Numbered from the stretch's first letter, positions 16,723 to 24,871 are shown. The stretch: 64,000 nt of DNA from an uncultured Lachnospiraceae bacterium (GCA_910578115.1 CAJTPO010000025.1:1-64000), one strand, 5' to 3'. Numbers and translations: made by a program. The notes: generated from the sequence alone by a model not told the origin.

Positions 16723-18510
16723 TTATGACAATGTCATTCCTGGCTGCTGCTCTACAGGCAGCAGAAGCGTTGTTTCTGTAAATTCTCCTTCGACGCTGTC
16801 CATCCACACACCGAATTCGCCGCCGTACCGCAGCTTCAGTATCAAATTTACATTATTCAGTCCAATATGCTCTTCCATAGGTTCTGCCTTCTGCAGGCTG
16901 CTCCTGACCCGCCACAGCTTCTCAGATGACATCCCTCTGCCATTATCCCTGACGCATATCCGCAGATTTTTCTCACACACTTCTACGGTAACGGTAATCA
17001 ATGCATGATTAAAATTTCCTGCAAATCCATGTTTTATACAGTTTTCCACAAGGGGTTCCAAAACCATTTTCGGTATCATGACCTTTGGAAGTCTGTCCTT
17101 CTCAATGATCTCATACTGCATTTTATCCTGATAGCGAAGCTGATAAATATCCAGATAGGCCTGCACATAATTCAGCTCCTCCCACAATTCCACCGTTTTT
17201 ACTGTTTTCATGGAATAGCGGAGTATATAATTTAATTCGTTAATGATCCTGGTGACATTTTCCTGATTGTTGGCAAGCGACTGATACTCGATCAGCTGCA
17301 GCGTATTATACAGAAAATGCGGCGACAGTTGATTGATCAGCGTTTGAATCTGCGCGTCACGGCTTCGCAGCTCATAGAGATAATTCTCATTGATGAGCCG
17401 GTCTATCCTCTGGATCATATGCTCAATCTCAATACTCAATTCTTTCACATTCCGGGACTCAGAATAAAATGTGCCTCTCTGATCCGACTGCTGGCTGATC
17501 TTCATCTCTCTGATCATAAATGCAATGTTTTTTAACGGTTTCAAAATCTGCCCGCTAAGCTGTCTGGAGAAGAAGATGATAACGATCATGCCGATCACAA
17601 TCACGCAAAAATCAAACCAGAAAATTTTCCTGACAAAACCGTTGAAATTATCATAGGGTTCTGCATAAACATAGGTCCAGCCGGTTACCTGCGAATGCAC
17701 CTGTGTAATATAATTATCCCGGGCAAAAAGTATCTGCAGAAAATTTGCAGGTTGTTCCTCTGCGTTCTCATACAGCCCATCCGCCATTAATTCTTCTGCA
17801 GATATCTGTGTATTTCCCCGTTCACAGATCAGCATCCCCTCTTCATCCAGGATCAATATTTTCGCTTTATCTTCTTTGAGATTATGATCCAGAATTTCAT
17901 TGATCATATCAGATTTGATATCACAGATAATGTAACCGATTCTGCTCTGCATACTGCGTACAGGCAGAATAACCGAATAGACTGTTTCATTCCCGGGCGG
18001 ATGCATATAATACTCCGTCGCATGTTCTCCCACATAATAGAGCCTGACCGTTCCTTCCTGTATCTTTCGAAAATAATCCTCTCCGGTAAAATCAAAATCC
18101 CGCAGGAACTTGTCGGCATTTTCATTGTAAATATTATATTGAAACCCCTGGCTTCCCACTATTATGATATCATTAATGAAAGACTTAAAGGTCGTTATAT
18201 TCTGCACAAAATCTTCTACAGCATTAGTACTGTTGAGCTTTTCACGGTTAGACATATTCGTATAGTTCTTCATCGCCCCGCGGATATTTTTATTTCTGGC
18301 CAGCATCACCATCGGCGTCTTTACATCCTCGAAATAATAGTCGATGGAATTCACTGCATTTTCCATACTGCCATGGATATTTTCCATAATGATTCGATTA
18401 TATTGTCCGGAGGTGAACATAACGATACTGCTGCTCAAAATAATAATCAACAGTATAAATCCTATACTGATCTTCAGAATCAGTTCAAACTGCAGACTGT
18501 ATTTTTTCAT
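16723..18510 (-). CDS. Sensor histidine kinase (YesM-like)
   Basis: Membrane sensor kinase of the His_kinase (LytS/YesM) family, 595 aa. Transmembrane helix 1 (about 12-32) and helix 2 (about 298-315) enclose an extracellular Cache-like sensing domain. A HAMP-like linker follows, then the phospho-acceptor His398 in LSPHFLYNTLQ and the ATPase domain with an N-box (EPLVENCIKHGF) and a G-box (RDNGRGMS). It is the first gene of the aldonate locus and pairs with the following AraC-type regulator. The ligand may be the extracellular sugar or the loaded binding protein; this is not readable here. Confidence 0.93.
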   Translation of the reverse strand: MKKYSLQFELILKISIGFILLIIILSSSIVMFTSGQYNRIIMENIHGSMENAVNSIDYYFEDVKTPMVMLARNKNIRGAMKNYTNMSNREKLNSTNAVEDFVQNITTFKSFINDIIIVGSQGFQYNIYNENADKFLRDFDFTGEDYFRKIQEGTVRLYYVGEHATEYYMHPPGNETVYSVILPVRSMQSRIGYIICDIKSDMINEILDHNLKEDKAKILILDEEGMLICERGNTQISAEELMADGLYENAEEQPANFLQILFARDNYITQVHSQVTGWTYVYAEPYDNFNGFVRKIFWFDFCVIVIGMIVIIFFSRQLSGQILKPLKNIAFMIREMKISQQSDQRGTFYSESRNVKELSIEIEHMIQRIDRLINENYLYELRSRDAQIQTLINQLSPHFLYNTLQLIEYQSLANNQENVTRIINELNYILRYSMKTVKTVELWEELNYVQAYLDIYQLRYQDKMQYEIIEKDRLPKVMIPKMVLEPLVENCIKHGFAGNFNHALITVTVEVCEKNLRICVRDNGRGMSSEKLWRVRSSLQKAEPMEEHIGLNNVNLILKLRYGGEFGVWMDSVEGEFTETTLLLPVEQQPGMTLS

Positions 18511-18704
18511 GTGTTAGTCCTGTATTTTATTCCTTCTTGCACAGTTTCCATTCATTAGCACATGTCCGGAATTTTCCGGATCAGGAGAAACGGTTCTCAT
18601 ATATAATGTATTGCACGTTGACAAGCATGTCAATCATATTGAGTTCCATACTTTTCACCATCATACAATCGTCCTGGCGGGCCTCCTCGACGATTATGAA
18701 ATGG

Positions 18705-19380
18705 CTACCTTACTGTCATTCTACTTTTTCTGCTACCGCTTCTCTGCTCTTTCCCGTAATATGGATAAATTTGAGAAGGTCCAACTTTGCCGACTGCAAC
18801 AGAAGTCAGCGGAATCAATGTTTTGAATACATTACCCTCTATAAACTCCGGCATTCCTCCTGAATACAATTTAGCATATTTATAAGTATTTCTCATGCCA
18901 GACCCAGGTTCATCTGCTAAAGATGTCTCACGAAACACTTTAGAAATAGACGGATTCTTGAAAAACGGCTCAAAACTTGATAATTCAAGCATGCCAAAAC
19001 CATGCGCCCGACTCGCATTTTCTGTATACATACTTTGCTTTTATAATTACAAACTTGGCAACATAGGCAGACGAATAATCACGGTGAACCAGTAGATTGG
19101 AGAAAATTTCCCGAAGAATTTTGTCTCTGGCGCTGACGCTGTTTATACCTTCCAAATAAACATGTAACACGATATGCTCCCCTATCCGAACTTCTTCCAG
19201 CATCAAATAAATAGGTGGATATACTTTATTGGGATTATTAACTGCTGTAACAAAATCCTTTTTCATCTGATCCACTGCCTGTGGGGAAACCCCGATAAGT
19301 ACACCATCATCATTCACACCAAAAAGAATATGTATATTTTCCCCATATTTAATTAATTTCAGGATTTCAGTCTCTGTCAT
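18705..19380 (-). pseudogene. Decayed AlbA_2/ATP-binding transcriptional regulator
   Basis: Remains of the putative regulator family with an AlbA_2 domain and a C-terminal HATPase_c_4-like domain. The N-terminus (MTETEILKLIKYGE, then GVNDDGVLIGVSPQAVDQMKKD) is joined to DKILREIFSNLLVHRDYSSAYVAK with the middle missing, and the C-terminal part (RAHGFGMLELSSFEPFFKNP...LADEPGSGMRNTYKYAKLYSGG) continues in another frame. Compared with my memory of intact relatives of more than 400 aa, there is a short deletion near residue 15, a large central deletion and at least one frameshift. Not expected to be functional. Confidence 0.8.
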
Positions 19381-19500
19381 TGGGAAGCCACCCCCTCTTT
19401 TAATGTCCTGAATCTCAATTTATGTTCTACTGCCACCCAGCTTTTATGCCCATTCCCATTCTACCATAAATAGCCTTCTACGCCACGGTTCCTTTGAATA

Positions 19501-19576
19501 TTATAGTAAACTTACATCATGCTCAGCCGGCCGCATGGCCATCCATTCTGTGAAAGTCGAAGACTTTCATAATAAA
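19501..19576. repeat. Single copy of the 78-bp repeat unit
   Basis: Starts TTATAGTAAAC and continues through CATCATGCTCAGCC, CCGCATGGCCATCCAT and the hairpin GAAAGTC-GAA-GACTTTC. It lacks the segment TGCCGTCCGGCGGG present in the tandem copies at 22.7 kb. Its end runs into the 3' end of the adjacent small membrane-protein gene. Confidence 0.75.
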
Positions 19577-19899
19577 TATTTCTCAAACGCCTTCCGTGCA
19601 TCCAGATGTACCTCCCGGAAAAACAGCACGATCCACACAACATAAGCTGCCACCGCAAAATAACCCGATATAAAACGGGAGCCTGCCGCTCCCGCCAGCA
19701 TGACGGCCGCCCACACGAAAAGAGAATTCCGCATATCTCTCGCGATCCATGCTTTGTCGTACTTCTCCTGCTCTTTTTGCGGAATCGAATTGAATCCTGA
19801 TACGAATCCTGCCGCTTTCTCCCTGCCCAGTCCAAACAGCAGCGCAAGCACGGCAAACACCACCGTCAAAACAAAACACATCCAAAATCCCAGTCTCAT
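19567..19899 (-). CDS. Small membrane protein, DUF3784-like
   Basis: A 110-residue protein with a first membrane helix, the segment GLGREKAAGFVSGFNSIPQKEQEKYD that resembles the DUF3784 signature (G-K-x-x-x-x-I-x-G-Y-N-x-M-x-x-x-E-K-x-K-Y-D), and two more hydrophobic helices. The ATG at 19899 overlaps the TGA of the esterase gene (ATGA) with AAGGA just upstream, so I prefer it to the codon 21 bases earlier. Last gene of the PadR-controlled operon. Function unknown; its 3' end abuts a repeat unit. Confidence 0.75.
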   Translation of the reverse strand: MRLGFWMCFVLTVVFAVLALLFGLGREKAAGFVSGFNSIPQKEQEKYDKAWIARDMRNSLFVWAAVMLAGAAGSRFISGYFAVAAYVVWIVLFFREVHLDARKAFEKYLL

Positions 19900-20789
19900 A
19901 GGTTCCTTCCCTCCCACCATAAAATTGCCCTGGCAAACCGTTTTGCCGTCTCATGAAAATGGCCGCCTTCGTTCCATTCCAGACAGACTTCTCCGCTTCT
20001 GCTCCGGTCATCTGCACCTTTCCGGCTGTCTGCCTGCTCCTCCTTCATCTCCCCTGCCGGCACCTGCCCCAGCTGCGATTCCAGAATCTGTCTGGCCCGC
20101 TCCGTGCACTCCGCCACTTTACCCATACGCGGATTTCTGCTTAACCGCTCTTTCTTTCCCAGAGAGAGATAGACGTTAACCTCCCGCCGCAGCGGCCTTT
20201 CTTTTTCCATAAATTCACAGAAACCGTCATACCACAGCGACCCGGAAAGACTGGCGATCCACCCGAAGCTGTCAGTCTGATAAAGCGCATAAAGCGCCGT
20301 CAGACCACCAAGAGAATAGCCCGCCAGCGCCGTATGCTCCGGCTCTGGTTTCGTCCGGTAATGCATATCCATATATGGTTTGATCTCTCCCGCCAGCCGG
20401 GTGAGATATGTCTGCGCCCTGCCCTGCGGCGGCTCCTCGTCTCTACGGAAGGCCGGCGCAGGCCACGGCGTGAAATCATCATTCCAACTGTCCGGTCTGA
20501 CACAGAGCAGAATGAAATCCGTCCGGCCGCCTGCCCGTTTCACTTCCGCGAGAATCTCCTGCGCAGGTACCTCTCCGTTGACATAGAGCACCGGATACCG
20601 TATCCGCCCCCGCTCATAGTCCCCGGGCAGAACCAGATCGCAGCACAGCCCCGCAATCCGCAGTTGCTGTACCTTCTGCATCGACTGTAGCTGCTGTGCC
20701 TTTCGCATTCCCGCTGATTCCTGTATCTGCTTCACTGTCTGTGCTTCCTGTGCCTTCTGCATTCTCTCTACTTCCTGTGTCCCCTGCAT
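19896..20789 (-). CDS. Putative esterase of the alpha/beta-hydrolase (Esterase D/Fes-like) family
   Basis: Cytoplasmic alpha/beta hydrolase, 297 aa. The nucleophile elbow is GYSLGG, preceded by the YPVLYVNGE strand, and a late histidine in EGGHFHET is the likely catalytic base. The first 45 residues are an odd low-complexity stretch rich in Gln, Met and Lys with repeats of the type MQKAQ/MQKVQQL. It is probably translated because GGAGG lies 7 bases before this ATG. A charged insertion rich in Glu, Lys, Arg and Ser (about 240-265) precedes the histidine. Substrate unknown. It lies between the SdpI-like and DUF3784-like genes. Confidence 0.75.
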   Translation of the reverse strand: MQGTQEVERMQKAQEAQTVKQIQESAGMRKAQQLQSMQKVQQLRIAGLCCDLVLPGDYERGRIRYPVLYVNGEVPAQEILAEVKRAGGRTDFILLCVRPDSWNDDFTPWPAPAFRRDEEPPQGRAQTYLTRLAGEIKPYMDMHYRTKPEPEHTALAGYSLGGLTALYALYQTDSFGWIASLSGSLWYDGFCEFMEKERPLRREVNVYLSLGKKERLSRNPRMGKVAECTERARQILESQLGQVPAGEMKEEQADSRKGADDRSRSGEVCLEWNEGGHFHETAKRFARAILWWEGRNL

Positions 20790-20857
20790 TGTCTGGCCTC
20801 CTGCTCCACTGCCCTGATTTCCACAGTCTCTTCTCCACTTCCCATACGACCACCAGC

Positions 20858-21238
20858 CTATACCAGGAGATTCCCGTCTCCATCAAATCTTTTCTTCAAC
20901 TTCCGCTCCACCGCGGGCACTGACAAGATCAATACGGCACACTGCAGGCATACCCAGATACCCAGTACCCAGCCCACGACAGTATCTCCCCTGTCTTTGA
21001 CCGGCAGGGCGACCAACAGCGTCAAAAGGCACATGACCAGACCCGTCTTCTGCCACAACCTGCCGCAGCAATCATGCGCATAATCCCATGTCTGCTGGTT
21101 CTTTCTGGACAGAACAGTCCTGTAGCCGTACACATTGTTGATCGTTTTCGGCGGATGCTTGACGAACACACGCCCCATGATCACCATCAAAAGAGGCATC
21201 ACCATGTCGGCCACAATCATAAATACCCAAAATCCCAT
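20858..21238 (-). CDS. SdpI-family membrane protein
   Basis: A 126-residue membrane protein with the SdpI signature: NNVYGYRT.LSRKNQQTWDYAH between the first two helices, then two more hydrophobic segments and a basic tail. SdpI of Bacillus is an immunity and signalling protein against SdpC, but many relatives have no known role. The start at 21238 is chosen because GGAGG lies 5 bases upstream, inside a longer open frame that would otherwise read through a repeat element. Confidence 0.8.
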   Translation of the reverse strand: MGFWVFMIVADMVMPLLMVIMGRVFVKHPPKTINNVYGYRTVLSRKNQQTWDYAHDCCGRLWQKTGLVMCLLTLLVALPVKDRGDTVVGWVLGIWVCLQCAVLILSVPAVERKLKKRFDGDGNLLV

Positions 21239-21290
21239 CATTTCCTCCATTCCGAAGCGCCACAAATTCCCGGTTGGATAAATTTGGATA

Positions 21291-21317
21291 ACTATAGTTA
21301 ACGACATTAGAAATTTC
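21291..21317. repeat. Half-copy of the dispersed palindromic repeat
   Basis: ACTATAGTTAACGACATTAG followed by AAATTTC matches one arm of the full elements near 24.3 and 26.5 kb. The core hairpin and the other arm are absent. Confidence 0.65.
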
Positions 21318-21337
21318 ATCATCAGAGAATTTGCCCG

Positions 21338-21673
21338 CTATCTGGTGCGGTATTTCTTCTCGATCACCGTCACATACACGACCATCGCCACGATCGCTTC
21401 CACCATACATCCCAGAATGGACAGAATAATATACGGAGAATTCTGCCCTCCCAAAAGGGGAAGCCCCAGCAGCACAAAGCATACGCCGAAGACACACCAC
21501 AACTTCCCCAGCGCACGGTTATATGCCCGCACATCGCTTACCTCAAACACTTTGGCATTCGCCCAGAATCCAAAGGGCAGTGCCCTTTTTGAGTAAAAAG
21601 CATAAATGCCGAAAGCGACCATCACGCCGCCTGCCAACGCCCATATCACAAATGCTGTCATCATTGTATTCAT
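21338..21673 (-). CDS. Small membrane protein of unknown function
   Basis: A 111-residue protein with three hydrophobic helices (about 5-27, 58-75, 80-103) and a cytoplasmic-looking loop FGFWANAKVFEVSDVRAYNRALGKLW. I do not recognise a named domain; similar loops are seen in small Firmicute membrane proteins related to DUF3784 or SdpI neighbours. Its ATG overlaps the TGA of the preceding HAAS-domain gene (ATGA), so the two are co-translated. Confidence 0.7.
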   Translation of the reverse strand: MNTMMTAFVIWALAGGVMVAFGIYAFYSKRALPFGFWANAKVFEVSDVRAYNRALGKLWCVFGVCFVLLGLPLLGGQNSPYIILSILGCMVEAIVAMVVYVTVIEKKYRTR

Positions 21674-22311
21674 CGCATGTACAGCCCTCCCAGCCTCAGA
21701 TCTTCATCGAAAGAAATCGTATAAACCACACTGACATTTTCATAGACCGCGTCAACCTGTGTGACAACCATCACTTTACCCTTCTGCTTCAAACCCTGCA
21801 TGTATACCTTCCCGATCGACTGCATCTCGCCCCAGTCTTCGGAGATACCCTTTCGTACTTCGTCCATCGTTTCCTGTGTCAGCTTGCTCTTTAATTCGTC
21901 AACCGCCAGTTCCTGCAACCCGTCAAAATCATTCTGGTTCAACATGACGACCACATTCTCCACACTGGCGGTAACCGCTTCCTGCGAGAGATCATCGCCA
22001 AGCGACGCCGGTTTCGGGATCATCCACCATGCCAGAACAGACAAAAATACGAGAGCTGCCAAAATCTGCCCAATGGTCATCCCGATCCGTCTTCTCTTGT
22101 ATGCCTTCCTGTCGGCATCGGAAAGATTCTGGCTGAAAGCCTCCGCGATCTCCTCCGGTGAACCCATACTCTCCATGATCTGTTCCATCGGCTCTCCCTG
22201 TTCTCTGCGGGCAGCAATATCAGACAACAGCGAGTCTCCGATCTCCTTCTTCTTCGCTCCTGTGCATTTCAGATTCCTGACAATTTTCTTTACATATTTC
22301 TCTGCATCCAT
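21670..22311 (-). CDS. HAAS/DUF1700-type membrane protein with DUF3887-like domain
   Basis: A 213-residue partner of PadR regulators. The N-terminal helical HAAS-like region (1-65, GDSLLSDIAARREQGEPMEQIMESMGSP) is typical of proteins that follow PadR genes. One membrane helix (about 76-98) follows, then an outside domain resembling DUF3887 (VVMLNQNDFDGLQELAVDELK..LTQETM). The start at 22311 has AAAGGA about 9 bases upstream and lies one base after the PadR stop codon. It probably passes a membrane-state signal to the PadR repressor or acts beside it; this is inferred from known pairings. Confidence 0.8.
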   Translation of the reverse strand: MDAEKYVKKIVRNLKCTGAKKKEIGDSLLSDIAARREQGEPMEQIMESMGSPEEIAEAFSQNLSDADRKAYKRRRIGMTIGQILAALVFLSVLAWWMIPKPASLGDDLSQEAVTASVENVVVMLNQNDFDGLQELAVDELKSKLTQETMDEVRKGISEDWGEMQSIGKVYMQGLKQKGKVMVVTQVDAVYENVSVVYTISFDEDLRLGGLYMR

Positions 22312-22312
22312 T

Positions 22313-22678
22313 TCAATTATCCTTTCCTGCTTCCTCATTCTTCTCCCGGTTCATCAACCGCTCCACGCCTTCCGCGATCTGCCGCCAGCTTTGATACATT
22401 TCAGCCAGAGTCTGCTGTCCCTTATCCGTCATCAGATAATATTTCCGCGGTATCTGCTTATTCTCCGCCTCAAACCACCTGCTCTCCACCAGTTCCTCTT
22501 CCTCCAGACGGTAGAGGATCGGGTAGAGTGTTCCTTCTTTTAATCCGAAAATATCACCGGCCTTTTCCCGCAGCTCCATGATCAGCTGATAGCCGTATTT
22601 CTTCTCCGCCGTAAGCAGCTGCAGGACAAGCATGTCCAGAACCCCCTTCTTCATCTGCCTTTCATATTTTTCCTGCAT
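22313..22678 (-). CDS. PadR-family transcriptional regulator
   Basis: Winged-helix repressor, 121 aa, the usual size for the short PadR class. Motifs: KKGVLDMLVLQLL, KYGYQLIMEL, and the wing region LKEGTLYPILYRLEEEELVES followed by RKYYLMTDKG. It heads the operon of HAAS protein, two or three small membrane proteins and an esterase, and probably represses it. A triple 78-bp repeat with terminal inverted repeats lies about 60 bases upstream, where the promoter would be expected. Confidence 0.92.
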   Translation of the reverse strand: MQEKYERQMKKGVLDMLVLQLLTAEKKYGYQLIMELREKAGDIFGLKEGTLYPILYRLEEEELVESRWFEAENKQIPRKYYLMTDKGQQTLAEMYQSWRQIAEGVERLMNREKNEEAGKDN

Positions 22679-22738
22679 TCCTCATCCCTTCCTGTCCTCC
22701 CCGGTACTTTTACCGAAAACCCCTTATATAAATGTTTC

Positions 22739-23009
22739 TTATAGTAAACTACCATCATGCTTAGCCTGCCGTCCGGCGGGCCGCATGGCCATCCATACTG
22801 TGAAAGTCGAAGACTTTCATAGTAAACTACCATCATGCTCAGCCTGCCGTCCGGCGGGCCGCATGGCCATCCATGCTGTGAAAGTCGAAGACTTTCATAG
22901 TAAACTTACATCATGCTCAGCCTGCCGTCTGGCGGGCCGCATGGCCATCCATGCTGTGAAAGTCGAAGACTTTCACAGTAAACGACATTAGACATTTCGT
23001 TTACTATAA
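22739..23009. repeat. Three tandem 78-bp repeats inside an 11-bp terminal inverted repeat
   Basis: Units start at 22741, 22819 and 22897 with an exact 78-base period and few differences. Each carries TGCCGTCCGGCGGGCC and the hairpin GAAAGTC-GAA-GACTTTC. The block begins TTATAGTAAAC and ends GTTTACTATAA, perfect inverted repeats. The last 35 bases (GTAAACGACATTAGACATTTC...) match the arm of the other dispersed repeat family, so the two families share ends. No coding capacity; reading frames across it are not supported. Confidence 0.85.
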
Positions 23010-23156
23010 CTTTTATGGCAGGGTGTTTTGTATGACTTTCCATTTTATCAGTTTCTAAATACTTTGTATTGCTAAGTATATTTTAGTACCTGATTCAGCT
23101 GATGTCAACCACGAATATCAGCTTGAAAAATAATGCTGTATTTTTGAAATAAAAAT

Positions 23157-23187
23157 TGTAACCTTTATGCTTTACGAGTTGTATTAT
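23157..23187 (+). promoter_or_regulatory. Candidate ECF-type promoter of the sigma-factor operon
   Basis: TGTAACC (AAC-type -35) is followed after 17 bases by GTATTA, 39 bases before the sigma gene start. The AAC -35 motif is characteristic of ECF sigma factors, which suggests autoregulation. The rest of 23010-23225 holds no gene. Confidence 0.45.
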
Positions 23188-23225
23188 TAGTGAAGGGCCT
23201 TTCAACAACTACCAAAGGAGCACTC

Positions 23226-23708
23226 ATGAGACTACCAATGCAAGAGCTGTTTGAAAAATATCAGAGCAATCTTTACGCGGCTGCATTCAATGTCTGCAAG
23301 AACGCAGAAGATGCGGAAGATGTTGTCCAGGATACTTTTATACAGTACTACTCATTAAAAAAAGAATTTGAAAGCGAAGAGCATATACGCGCATGGCTGC
23401 TGCGGGTGACGATCAATAAAGCAAAAAATATGAACCGTACTTTCTGGCGGAGGAATAAGCAGTCTCTGGAAGATTATATGGAGACCTTATCCTTTGAAAC
23501 ACCGGAATCGGGCGAATTATTCGAAGCGGCTATGAATCTCCCTGAAAAATACCGGATTGTGATCCATCTGTTTTATTATGAAGATTACAGCATACATGAA
23601 ATTGCAGGTATTTTGAAACTGTCGGAAAGCAATGTGAAGGTCAGGCTGTCGCGCGGGCGTTCGCTGCTCAAGGAAAAGTTGCAGGAGGAATGGGAAAATG
23701 ACGAATAA
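23226..23708 (+). CDS. ECF-type RNA polymerase sigma factor
   Basis: Sigma-70-family factor of the extracytoplasmic-function type, 160 aa. Region 2 (about 5-70) contains NAEDAEDVVQDTFIQYY and HIRAWLLRVTINKAKN; region 4 (about 105-155) contains LPEKYRIVIHLFYYEDYSIHEIA and the helix-turn-helix SESNVKVRLSRGR. AAGGAG lies 7 bases before this ATG. The downstream membrane-protein gene overlaps its end by 11 bases, the standard layout for a sigma factor and its inhibitor. Confidence 0.93.
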   Translation: MRLPMQELFEKYQSNLYAAAFNVCKNAEDAEDVVQDTFIQYYSLKKEFESEEHIRAWLLRVTINKAKNMNRTFWRRNKQSLEDYMETLSFETPESGELFEAAMNLPEKYRIVIHLFYYEDYSIHEIAGILKLSESNVKVRLSRGRSLLKEKLQEEWENDE

Positions 23709-24288
23709 AGAGAAGTATAAGCAGGCGTTTTCAGTATTACAACCCTCCGGCAAAATATCTCTGGAGGAAGAAAGGATGATCATTATGAAGAAAAAAGCAA
23801 AATTTCAGGCTGCAGTGGCAGCAGCGGCAATATGTCTGGCATTTGTCAGCGGCAGTGGCATAGTATATGCGGCAGATTTAGGCGGTGTTCAGAGAAAGAT
23901 CCAGCTCTGGGTCCAGGGCGACCAGACAGATGCGGACATCGTATACAATGCAAACGGAAGCTACGACCTGTGGTATGAAAACGAAGACGGCACGCGTGAA
24001 GACCTCCACGGCGGCGGCGTTGCAATCGAGGCGGACGGCACCGAGCGTCCATTAACGGAAGCCGAATTGATGGATCACCTGCAGCAGCCCACCGTAGATT
24101 ATAAAGAAGACGGCAGCATCTGGGTCTACTACTACGATCAGAAAATAGACATCACAGACCAGTTCAAAGACGGTGTATGCTATGTACAGGTCTCAAACGG
24201 TGAAAAGACCTTATATATGACGATTCTCTATGAAGGCGGCTGGTGCACCAGTCCCCATAAATATGAAAGCCCGGATTCTTTCCGTTAA
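23698..24288 (+). CDS. Membrane-anchored partner of the ECF sigma factor, putative anti-sigma
   Basis: A 196-residue protein encoded in an 11-base overlap with the sigma factor gene. The N-terminal segment KEKYKQAFSVLQPSGKISLEEE (2-26) resembles the cytoplasmic part of small Lachnospiraceae anti-sigma-like proteins. One membrane helix follows (about 36-58, AAVAAAAICLAFVSG), then an extracytoplasmic domain rich in Asp, Gly and Tyr with no recognised fold. No zinc-binding H-x3-C-x2-C motif is present, so it is not a ZAS-type anti-sigma. Role inferred from position and topology. Confidence 0.7.
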   Translation: MTNKEKYKQAFSVLQPSGKISLEEERMIIMKKKAKFQAAVAAAAICLAFVSGSGIVYAADLGGVQRKIQLWVQGDQTDADIVYNANGSYDLWYENEDGTREDLHGGGVAIEADGTERPLTEAELMDHLQQPTVDYKEDGSIWVYYYDQKIDITDQFKDGVCYVQVSNGEKTLYMTILYEGGWCTSPHKYESPDSFR

Positions 24289-24291
24289 GAC

Positions 24292-24393
24292 ATCGTAAAC
24301 ACCATAGCAAATTTCTGTTTCCGGTTCTTGCAGCAGCCATATGCAGCAGCTCCTGCAAGGCCGAAAACGAAATATCCAATGTCGTTAACTATA
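24292..24393. repeat. Dispersed palindromic repeat element, copy 2 (full length)
   Basis: Both arms are present: GTAAACACCATAGCAAATTTC at one end and GAAAT...CAATGTCGTTAACTATA at the other, around TTCTTGCAG...CTCCTGCAAGG. Opposite orientation to copies 1 and 3. It begins four bases after the stop of the anti-sigma-like gene. Confidence 0.8.
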
Positions 24394-24446
24394 AAAAAGA
24401 GCTGCCCGGATGGATTGCTGTTCCATACCGGTCGGCTCTTTTTTTG
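24394..24446. terminator. Bidirectional intrinsic terminator between convergent genes
   Basis: AAAAAAGAGC is complementary to GCTCTTTTTTT, with CCGG/CCGG extending the stem. It separates the sigma-factor operon (plus) from the small membrane-protein gene (minus) and can serve both. Confidence 0.7.
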
Positions 24447-24453
24447 CTTATCT

Positions 24454-24855
24454 TCATACAATGGATTCCGTATCATCTGATTTTTCGCGCACAAATGCCT
24501 CTATTTTCGCATCCGTATAAAGAAATGCACCGATCAGGCCCACAAACCCGAGGCCCGATCCCAAAACGAGTATCCAATCCACGGAGACCCGGAGAAGAAA
24601 CAGGCCGAGACTCAAAACAGCTTCCGCAGCAAACAGATAGGTTCCCAGCCGGATAAACAGAACAGGTGCGATCTTCTGGGCATAATCCCAATGCGCCTGC
24701 GATCGCATGGAGACAGGCGTGCTGTATCCGTTCTGATTATACCGGGCGCGCTTATGAGCACCCATGTTATCCACCGGAAATTTCCGCTGGATGACCCCGA
24801 CCAGGACCATCACAAACGGCACGATAAAATTAAGTAACAGAAGAATTTCAAGCAT
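24454..24855 (-). CDS. SdpI-like small membrane protein
   Basis: A 133-residue membrane protein with hydrophobic helices at about 3-22, 64-85 and 93-115. The loop NQNGYSTPVSMRSQAHWDYAQK resembles the SdpI signature (G-Y-R-T...S...W-x-x-A). GGAGG lies 7 bases before the ATG at 24855, which is just after the XRE regulator stop, so it forms a two-gene unit with that regulator. Function unknown. Confidence 0.75.
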   Translation of the reverse strand: MLEILLLLNFIVPFVMVLVGVIQRKFPVDNMGAHKRARYNQNGYSTPVSMRSQAHWDYAQKIAPVLFIRLGTYLFAAEAVLSLGLFLLRVSVDWILVLGSGLGFVGLIGAFLYTDAKIEAFVREKSDDTESIV

Positions 24856-24871
24856 CTCCCTTCCTCCTTCT

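Noticed and set aside
22741..22974. Tandem repeats resembling a CRISPR array
   Set aside because: The 78-base units are contiguous with no variable spacers, and no cas genes are near.
22632..22991. 119-codon plus-strand frame over the triple repeat
   Set aside because: Protein consists of translated repeat units with no ribosome site.
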